Positions 58,586 to 64,000 of a stretch of 64,000 nucleotides of DNA are shown in pieces. The notes beneath the pieces were generated by a model, which did not search any database, was not told the DNA's origin, and saw nothing but the letters and a program-made list of their open reading frames with translations. Where the stretch lies: positions 1 through 64,000 of the forward strand of contig NZ_JABBEA010000023.1 of the NCBI RefSeq assembly GCF_012912005.1, written 5' to 3'. A program made the translations under genes and the position numbers. Within the stretch, counting starts at the first letter, position 1. The number at the start of each line of letters is the position of its first letter. The DNA comes from Paenibacillus sp. SZ31. GTDB taxonomy: Bacteria; Bacillota; Bacilli; Paenibacillales; Paenibacillaceae.

Positions 58586-59470
58586 ATGCAATATGCCGCG
58601 ATAAACGGAGAGTTGGTTCATATGGCGGCAGCCGTGGTTCCTGTAACGGATCACGGCTTTTTGTACGGACTGGGCCTGTTTGAGACGTTCCGGACGTATC
58701 AGGGGGCCCCTTATCTTCTGGAACGGCATCTGGAGCGGATGGCTTCGGGATGTGAGGAACTGGGCATTCCTTTTACAACGACTCCGTCAGAGGTGACAGA
58801 TTGGATTCAACGCTTGATGGATGCAAACGGACTTCAGGATGCGTATGTTCGTTATACGGTATCAGCGGGTGAAGCACCGCTAGGCTTACCTGCTGGTGAT
58901 TATTCGAAGCCGAATCATATTGTACTGGCAAAAGCATTACCTGAACCCTCTCCCTCTGTATATGAGAGCGGCAAAATGCTCCAACGGTTGTCTACACCTC
59001 GCAATACGCCCGAAGGAGACGTGCGGTTCAAGTCGCTGCATTACATGAACAGCATTCTGGCGAAACGAGAGCTGAACGGGTACGGGCAGTATGTCCAAGG
59101 TGCAGAAGGGCTACAATTAACCCGTGATGGTCATGTCGCTGAGGGCATTGTCAGCAATGTGTTCTGGGTACGGGAAAATGTACTCTACACGCCAGCGCTC
59201 TCAACCGGCATTCTGCCGGGCATCACGAGAGCTGTGGTACTTGAGATTGCTACGCAGCGAGGGATCCCCTGCATAGAAACACTAGCGGCTTGGGAGGTTT
59301 TACTGCAAGCAGATGAAATATTTCTAACCGGCTCGGTGGCAGAACTGGTCCCGGTGACAACTCTGCGGGATCAGGGTGGAACCGAAACGATAATTAGCAA
59401 CAGACATATTGGCCCGGTTACAGCAGTCCTTCTGGGTATGTACCGGCAGAAAGCGGGGTATACTTCATGA
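58586..59470 (+). CDS. pabC: Aminodeoxychorismate lyase
   Basis: PabC splits 4-amino-4-deoxychorismate into p-aminobenzoate and pyruvate with PLP. The 294-residue fold-type IV enzyme has DHGFLYGLGLFETFRTYQG, the PLP lysine probably in FKSLHYMNSILAKRE, and EGIVSNVFWV with TGILPGITR. The ATG lies directly after pabA; its stop overlaps folP (ATGA). Confidence 0.95.
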   Translation: MQYAAINGELVHMAAAVVPVTDHGFLYGLGLFETFRTYQGAPYLLERHLERMASGCEELGIPFTTTPSEVTDWIQRLMDANGLQDAYVRYTVSAGEAPLGLPAGDYSKPNHIVLAKALPEPSPSVYESGKMLQRLSTPRNTPEGDVRFKSLHYMNSILAKRELNGYGQYVQGAEGLQLTRDGHVAEGIVSNVFWVRENVLYTPALSTGILPGITRAVVLEIATQRGIPCIETLAAWEVLLQADEIFLTGSVAELVPVTTLRDQGGTETIISNRHIGPVTAVLLGMYRQKAGYTS

Positions 59471-60330
59471 CACTTACACCTGTCATCTATGAACGGAACT
59501 ATGCATGGGGGCCAGCTGAGTTGAAGCTGGGGTCAAAAACACAGATTATGGGCATTCTTAACGTCACGCCTGACTCGTTCTCGGATGGTGGACGTTATAC
59601 CAATGTGGAGCGGGCGGTTGCCCATGCCAAGCAGATGATGGAGGACGGCGCGGACCTGATTGATATCGGCGGGGAGTCCACCCGTCCAGGTTCAGATGTC
59701 GTGGGCGCCGATGAAGAGCTTAGCCGGATCATTCCAGTTATTGAAGCATTGCATCAGCAAGCCCCGCACATTCCAATATCGGTAGACACGTATAAGGCCG
59801 ATGTTGCGCGTCAGGCCATTCTAGCGGGTGCTCATATCATTAATGATGTGTGGGGCGCAAAAGCAGATCCAGATATGGCCCGTACGGCAGCAGAGCTGGG
59901 GTGTCCCATCATTCTCATGCATAATCGGCAGGAGCGAGATTATACCGATTATCTGAGTGATGTCGTCAGCGATGTACAGGAGAGCATACAGATTGCGTTA
60001 ACAGCCGGAGTGAAAGCAGATCAGATTATCCTTGACCCCGGCATTGGTTTTGTGAAGGATCTGAAGGGAAATCTGGCGCTTATGTCATCGCTCGGTTTGC
60101 TCAATGAAATGGGCTATCCCGTTCTGCTCGCCACCTCACGCAAAAGATTCATCCAGAACACCCTGGATGTCGGTGCGGATGATGCGCTGGAAGGAACGGC
60201 TGCGACTGTTGCATTTGGCATTGCCCAAGGCTGCCAGATGGTTCGGGTTCATGATGTGAAGCCGATTCGGCGGACGGCAGACATGTGTGATGCCATGTTA
60301 TATGCTTCTCCGGGTCTACGGAGGAAATAA
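59467..60330 (+). CDS. folP: Dihydropteroate synthase
   Basis: FolP (Sul) joins p-aminobenzoate to dihydropterin pyrophosphate; it is the sulfonamide target. The 287-residue TIM barrel has MGILNVTPDSFSDGG, DLIDIGGESTRPGS, ISVDTYKADVA, INDVWG, LDPGIGFVKD and TSRKRFI. It overlaps pabC by four bases. A hairpin CTGG-CGGGTC/GACCCG-CCAG at 60333-60358 follows but has no T tract. Confidence 0.97.
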   Translation: MTLTPVIYERNYAWGPAELKLGSKTQIMGILNVTPDSFSDGGRYTNVERAVAHAKQMMEDGADLIDIGGESTRPGSDVVGADEELSRIIPVIEALHQQAPHIPISVDTYKADVARQAILAGAHIINDVWGAKADPDMARTAAELGCPIILMHNRQERDYTDYLSDVVSDVQESIQIALTAGVKADQIILDPGIGFVKDLKGNLALMSSLGLLNEMGYPVLLATSRKRFIQNTLDVGADDALEGTAATVAFGIAQGCQMVRVHDVKPIRRTADMCDAMLYASPGLRRK

Positions 60331-60445
60331 TGCTGGCGGGTCCGAGTGACCCGTCCAGTGGAAGCGCAGCGTTTTTCAAAGGCAAAGTAAAGGGATGACT
60401 TCAAAATAGAACTATTTCAATATATATAGAGGGCAGGCGGATCGT

Positions 60446-60808
60446 ATGGATAGAATGGTGTTGCACCGTATGGAGTATTACGGATATCATGGCGTTTTTG
60501 CAGAAGAACGGAAGCTTGGGCAGCGGTACTATATTGATCTGGAGATTGACATGGACCTGAGTGAGGCTGGACGTAACGATGATCTGACCAAAACGATCAA
60601 TTATGCTGAGATCCATGAGCTGGTAAAACAGATTGTTGAGAATAAATCATTCCAGTTAATTGAAGCTTTGGGCGAACATATTGCATCTTCTTTACTAGAC
60701 ACTTATACTATTATCAATGCATTGACAGTCAAGGTGACGAAGCCACATCCGCCATTCGATATTCATTTTGAGGGCGTAACGGTAGAGCTTCGCCGCACAA
60801 GAAAGTGA
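60446..60808 (+). CDS. folB: Dihydroneopterin aldolase
   Basis: FolB cleaves dihydroneopterin to hydroxymethyldihydropterin and glycolaldehyde. The 120-residue product shows MEYYGYHGVFAEERKLGQRYYIDLEID with the catalytic glutamate region, INYAEIHELV, LIEALGEHIA and the lysine in VKVTKPHPP. GAGGGCAGG precedes the ATG. folK starts 9 bases after its end. Confidence 0.96.
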   Translation: MDRMVLHRMEYYGYHGVFAEERKLGQRYYIDLEIDMDLSEAGRNDDLTKTINYAEIHELVKQIVENKSFQLIEALGEHIASSLLDTYTIINALTVKVTKPHPPFDIHFEGVTVELRRTRK

Positions 60809-60817
60809 GAACCGATC

Positions 60818-61366
60818 ATGATTGCACATTCGACCTCTGAATCTTCAGAGGCTTATATTGCTTTAGGGGCCAATTTGGGCGACCGGGAACAGACACTGCT
60901 TGAAGCATTGTCCTTGCTGGATGAACACCCTCATATATCCGTTCTGCGCTGTTCTGCGCTATATGAGACGGAGCCTGTAGGATATGTAGATCAGCCAGCT
61001 TTTCTGAATATGGCAGTCGCCGTACAGGCGATGCTGACACCGGAGCAGTTGCTTACGGAATTATTGGATATCGAGAACCGACTCGGTCGTGTTCGTGATA
61101 TTCGCTGGGGACCGCGCACCGTTGATCTGGATCTGCTCTGGATGCATGGTGAGACGCGAGAAACCGAATTGCTTCAATTGCCACATCCCCGTATGGGCGA
61201 ACGGGCTTTTGTGCTGGTACCGTTGTCGGATATCGTACCGGAGGGCGAGGAATCAGGTCTATATACCTTTGTACACTCATCGTTGTCTGTACTGGATGGA
61301 AAGGATGGAATACAGCTTTGGAAAACATGCAATTGGCCAATCGAATCCGGGCATTCCGGAAGCTGA
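60818..61366 (+). CDS. folK: HPPK, hydroxymethyldihydropterin pyrophosphokinase
   Basis: FolK transfers pyrophosphate from ATP to hydroxymethyldihydropterin, making the substrate of FolP. The 182-residue product has YIALGANLGDREQTL, YETEPVGYVDQPAFLNMAV, ENRLGRVRDIRWGPRTVDLDLLW and LPHPRMGERAFVLVPL. Its last 49 bases overlap the next gene, yazB. Confidence 0.96.
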   Translation: MIAHSTSESSEAYIALGANLGDREQTLLEALSLLDEHPHISVLRCSALYETEPVGYVDQPAFLNMAVAVQAMLTPEQLLTELLDIENRLGRVRDIRWGPRTVDLDLLWMHGETRETELLQLPHPRMGERAFVLVPLSDIVPEGEESGLYTFVHSSLSVLDGKDGIQLWKTCNWPIESGHSGS

Positions 61367-61521
61367 AAGGTTTAACACAACATGAACTTGCTGCCGAGAC
61401 CGGCATCTCGCTGGCCATTCTGGGAACTATTGAGCGGGGGAACCGTAAGGTAACACAGCAAGAGCTGGATCGAATTTCCGGAGTGCTGTCGATCAGTATC
61501 GAGGAGTTGCAAGGCAAGTAG
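61318..61521 (+). CDS. yazB: Small HTH (XRE/Cro-like) regulator YazB
   Basis: A 67-residue helix-turn-helix protein made almost only of the DNA-binding domain: LANRIRAFRKLKGLTQHELAAETGISLAILGTIERG and a short tail. Its target is unknown; the position after folK is conserved in Bacilli. AAGGATGG about 10 bases before the TTG at 61318 supports that start, well inside folK; an ATG at 61327 is possible. Confidence 0.88.
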   Translation: MENMQLANRIRAFRKLKGLTQHELAAETGISLAILGTIERGNRKVTQQELDRISGVLSISIEELQGK

Positions 61522-61616
61522 GACCGTTTTGTTTCGTCATCCTACATCAACAAAGACATTGATCGATCATTATATCTTGATATATACAGAATTAAAAAAG
61601 GAGTGGAACGACTACC

Positions 61617-62636
61617 GTGCTTAACATTGGTGGCATTGAAATGAAAAATCAGGTCGTACTTGCGCCGATGGCTGGCGTATGTAATCCGGCTTTTCGTTTG
61701 ATCGCAAAAGAATTTGGAACAGGCCTCGTATGTGCGGAGATGGTGAGTGGCAAAGCCATCGTCCATGGTAACCAGCGTACACGCGAGATGTTGTTTGTAG
61801 ATGAGCGTGAGAAACCGCTGAGCCTTCAGATTTTTGGGGGAGATCGTGATTCCCTCGTAGAAGCAGCCAAAATTGTGGACAAAGAAACCAATGCAGACAT
61901 CATCGACATTAACATGGGATGCCCCGTGCCAAAAGTGACGAAATGTGATGCAGGCGCACGTTGGTTGCTTGATTCTAACAAAATCTACGAGATGGTATCT
62001 GCTGTTGTGGACGCGGTTGAGAAGCCGGTGACAGTCAAAATGCGTATCGGCTGGGATAACGAGCATATCTTCGCAGTTGAGAATGCGCTCGCGGTTGAAC
62101 GTGCTGGTGGGCAGGCGGTAAGTGTACACGGTCGTACGCGTGAGCAACTCTATACAGGCACAGCTGACTGGTCACACATCAAAGATGTAAAAGAGGCTGT
62201 CTCTATTCCGGTGATCGGCAATGGCGATGTTCATACACCAGAGGATGCGCGCCGTATGCTGGATGAAACAGGTTGTGACGGAGTTATGATTGGTCGTGCC
62301 GCCCTGGGTAATCCATGGATGCTGTATCGTACCATTCAATACTTAAGCACCGGTAAATTGCTTCCTGACCCAAATGGCGAAGAGAAGATTCGTGTTGCCA
62401 TCCTTCATATGGATCGCCTGATCGCACTGAAGAACGAAACGGTTGCCGTACGCGAGATGCGTAAACATCTGGCTTGGTATTTGAAAGGCTTGAAAGGATC
62501 TGCCCGCATCAAGGACGTTATTATGGAAGGAACCAAGCGGGATGAGATGGTACAGATTCTGGAGAACTTTGTGGATCAGCTGAAAAGCGAAGGTAATTTG
62601 GAGTCAGAACCGGTAATGGCCGGAAATGCATCTTAA
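61617..62636 (+). CDS. dusB: tRNA-dihydrouridine synthase
   Basis: Dus enzymes reduce uridines in tRNA with FMN and NADPH. The 339-residue product has LAPMAGVCNPAFR, the catalytic cysteine in NMGCPVPKVTKCDAGA, VSVHGRTREQLYTG and GNGDVHTPEDA. AAGGAGTGG lies upstream of the GTG start at 61617. It corresponds to yacF of B. subtilis, between yazB and lysS. Confidence 0.95.
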   Translation: MLNIGGIEMKNQVVLAPMAGVCNPAFRLIAKEFGTGLVCAEMVSGKAIVHGNQRTREMLFVDEREKPLSLQIFGGDRDSLVEAAKIVDKETNADIIDINMGCPVPKVTKCDAGARWLLDSNKIYEMVSAVVDAVEKPVTVKMRIGWDNEHIFAVENALAVERAGGQAVSVHGRTREQLYTGTADWSHIKDVKEAVSIPVIGNGDVHTPEDARRMLDETGCDGVMIGRAALGNPWMLYRTIQYLSTGKLLPDPNGEEKIRVAILHMDRLIALKNETVAVREMRKHLAWYLKGLKGSARIKDVIMEGTKRDEMVQILENFVDQLKSEGNLESEPVMAGNAS

Positions 62637-62645
62637 TCGTAAACG

Positions 62646-62668
62646 TAGCTGTAAAACGTTTACAGCTA
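62646..62668. repeat. Perfect 10-bp hairpin after dusB
   Basis: TAGCTGTAAA and TTTACAGCTA flank ACG. No T-run follows, so termination is doubtful; it lies 14 bases ahead of the greA promoter and could be an operator. Confidence 0.6.
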
Positions 62669-62682
62669 TAGGGGACGTAACA

Positions 62683-62711
62683 TTGACTTTTCGAGATCGT
62701 TCCCCTATAAT
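62683..62711 (+). promoter_or_regulatory. Sigma-A promoter of greA
   Basis: TTGACT (62683-62688) and TATAAT (62706-62711) with a 17-base spacer. Confidence 0.85.
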
Positions 62712-62887
62712 TTCTCAGTATAAAATTCGCCATGTGCGTTAATAAGGCTATAGCATCAGGAGGAATATTCTATTTCTCTGGAGAACTTCATATAGTTTTG
62801 AAGATGTATGCGAGCGGAGCTCTGTAACAAGCACTGATTCCGTTGCCGTACAATCAAATTATTCCCATGACAGGAGAATCGGTTGAG

Positions 62888-63367
62888 ATGAGCGACAAGG
62901 AAGTTATCCTTACACCAGAAGGACTCAAGAAGCTGGAAGAAGAATTGGAAACATTGAAATCAGTGAAGCGCCGCGAAGTGGCTGAACGGATTAAGGTAGC
63001 CATCGGGTATGGAGATATCAGTGAAAACTCTGAATACGAAGACGCGAAGAATGAGCAAGCTTTCATTGAAGGACGTGTAATCACGTTGGAGAAATTGCTT
63101 CGTAACGCGCGCATTATCAACAGCGACGAGATCGATACCGATGCTGTAAGCGTGGGTGCAACCGTCACTGTAGAAGATCTGGAGTTTGGCGACATCACGG
63201 AATATACGATTGTAGGTACTGCGGAGGCAGATCCGCTTCAGAACAAGATATCGAATGAGAGCCCTGTAGGTAAAGCGATTCTCGGCAAGAAAAAAGGTAC
63301 AGTTGTTGATGTAAGTGTGCCTGCTGGCGTAATTCAATATAAAATTATAGACATTAAAAAGCTATAG
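62888..63367 (+). CDS. greA: Transcription elongation factor GreA
   Basis: GreA rescues backtracked RNA polymerase by stimulating transcript cleavage. The 159-residue product has the N-terminal coiled coil (LTPEGLKKLEEELETLKSV, GDISENSEYEDAKNEQ with the acidic tip) and the C-terminal FKBP-like domain (NESPVGKAILGKKKG). AGGAG lies 11 bases before the ATG at 62888, which gives normal length; an in-frame start at 62843 would add 15 residues. Own promoter and terminator. Confidence 0.96.
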   Translation: MSDKEVILTPEGLKKLEEELETLKSVKRREVAERIKVAIGYGDISENSEYEDAKNEQAFIEGRVITLEKLLRNARIINSDEIDTDAVSVGATVTVEDLEFGDITEYTIVGTAEADPLQNKISNESPVGKAILGKKKGTVVDVSVPAGVIQYKIIDIKKL

Positions 63368-63393
63368 CAACGAAGCAGTTGGGCACGGTAAAC

Positions 63394-63418
63394 AAAAGCT
63401 TCCTTAGGGAAGCTTTTT
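63394..63418 (+). terminator. Intrinsic terminator of greA
   Basis: AAAAGCTTCC pairs with GGAAGCTTTT around TTAG, followed by T. Confidence 0.9.
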
Positions 63419-63483
63419 CAACATTTGAGGAAGAGCGTCCTCTCGCGATGCCTGCAATGTAAATAAGGAGATGAATACAGATC

Positions 63484-64000
63484 ATGACGGATGAAGTCTT
63501 GAATCAGGAAACCGAACTTAGCGAGCTTTTACAAATTCGCCGTGACAAATTGGACGAGCTCCGCAAATTGGGGATCGACCCTTTTGGCCAAAAATACGTA
63601 CGTACCGAAGAAGCCGGCTCCATTCTGAAGAAGTATGAAGAACTGACCAAGGAAGAGCTGGAAGAGAAGCACATCGAAGTCAGTATTGCCGGACGGATTA
63701 TGGCGAAGCGGGGAATGGGTAAAGCAAGCTTTGCGCATATTCAGGACCTGAGCGGCAGAATCCAGATCTATGTTCGTCAGGATACCGTGCCTGAAGATAA
63801 GTATGCGGCATTCAGCCTGCTGGACCTTGGCGATATTGTTGGGGTAACAGGCGTGATCTTTAAAACCAAAACAGGAGAAACTTCTGTTAAAGTTAAAGAT
63901 CTTGAAGTGCTGTCGAAATCGCTCTATCCGCTTCCGGATAAATTCCATGGTCTCACGGACGTTGAACTGCGTTACCGTCAGCGTTACGTTGATCTGATTA
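63484..64000 (+). CDS. lysS: Lysyl-tRNA synthetase, class II, 5' part
   Basis: LysS charges tRNA-Lys. The first 172 codons are in the window and the gene runs off its right edge. The N-terminal anticodon-binding OB fold is visible: LLQIRRDKLDELRKLGIDPFGQKYVRT, VSIAGRIMAKRGMGKASFAHIQDLSGRIQIYVR, LDLGDIVGVTG, and the hinge LYPLPDKFHGLTDVELRYRQRYVDLI. AAGGAGATG precedes the ATG at 63484. It ends the syntenic block as in B. subtilis, with greA lying between dusB and lysS here. Confidence 0.96.
   Translation, partial: MTDEVLNQETELSELLQIRRDKLDELRKLGIDPFGQKYVRTEEAGSILKKYEELTKEELEEKHIEVSIAGRIMAKRGMGKASFAHIQDLSGRIQIYVRQDTVPEDKYAAFSLLDLGDIVGVTGVIFKTKTGETSVKVKDLEVLSKSLYPLPDKFHGLTDVELRYRQRYVDLI

Overview
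The window comes from a low-to-mid GC, endospore-forming Firmicute, almost certainly a Paenibacillus. It carries a string of sporulation genes (csfB, abrB, yabG, sspF, spoVG, fin, spoVT, yabP, yabQ, spoIIE). Its order closely follows the origin-proximal region of Bacillus subtilis from rrnA/csfB to lysS. TTG and GTG starts are frequent, and AGGAGG-type ribosome binding sites are strong. No transposase, phage gene, CRISPR array or tRNA was seen. Apart from two intergenic stretches this is ordinary housekeeping and sporulation chromosome.

Layout. 1-115: 3' end of a 5S rRNA gene and its terminator. 287-2601: a small lipoprotein, an intergenic cluster of DnaA-box-like sites built around a 35-bp palindrome, a reverse-strand membrane protein, and csfB. 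2779-5852: a YaaO-type PLP decarboxylase with unusual insertions, then an LrgA/LrgB pair. 6069-11950: a replication, nucleotide and RNA-modification block (tmk, darA, yaaR, holB, ricT, yabA, yabB, rsmI). 12130-14083: abrB on the reverse strand, with a recognisable promoter and Spo0A boxes, divergent from an HD phosphohydrolase gene. 14416-17137: tatD, then a cyclic-di-AMP (ydaO-type) riboswitch with a terminator that leads into the cell-wall gene yabE. 17293-22962: rnmV, ksgA, yabG, veg (two tandem consensus sigma-A promoters), sspF (sigma-G promoter), ispE, purR and spoVG (sigma-H promoter). 23309-32033: glmU, prs, a small reverse-strand gene, pth, fin, mfd and a PrsA-like foldase that overlaps mfd. 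32357-39422: spoVT, yabM, mazG (yabN), hbs, rqcP, yabP, yabQ, divIC and yabR. 39813-48402: spoIIE (sigma-A promoter with 21-bp spacer), yabS, yabT, tilS, hprT and ftsH. 48569-54915: nadA-nadB-nadC inserted ahead of coaX, hslO and a second parvulin. 55015-64000: cysK, the folate operon (pabB, pabA, pabC, folP, folB, folK), yazB, dusB, greA and the start of lysS.

Compared with the B. subtilis order as I remember it, several genes are missing at their expected places: xpaC/yaaN, yazA, metS, yabJ and ctc, and the tRNA genes before spoIIE. Gained genes are lrgAB, the HD phosphohydrolase, the PrsA-like gene after mfd, hbs between mazG and rqcP, and nadABC.

I did not find a clearly undescribed multi-gene system. 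The most interesting leads are regulatory or small: the DnaA-box/palindrome cluster, an AbrB with a four-cysteine tail beside a Spo0A-box-rich divergent promoter, a 24-codon reading frame between the c-di-AMP riboswitch and yabE, the unexplained leaders of hbs and cysK, and a small unrecognised reverse-strand gene between prs and pth. Start codons were chosen by ribosome binding site and by recalled N-termini of orthologues. All family assignments are from reading the translations, not from searches.
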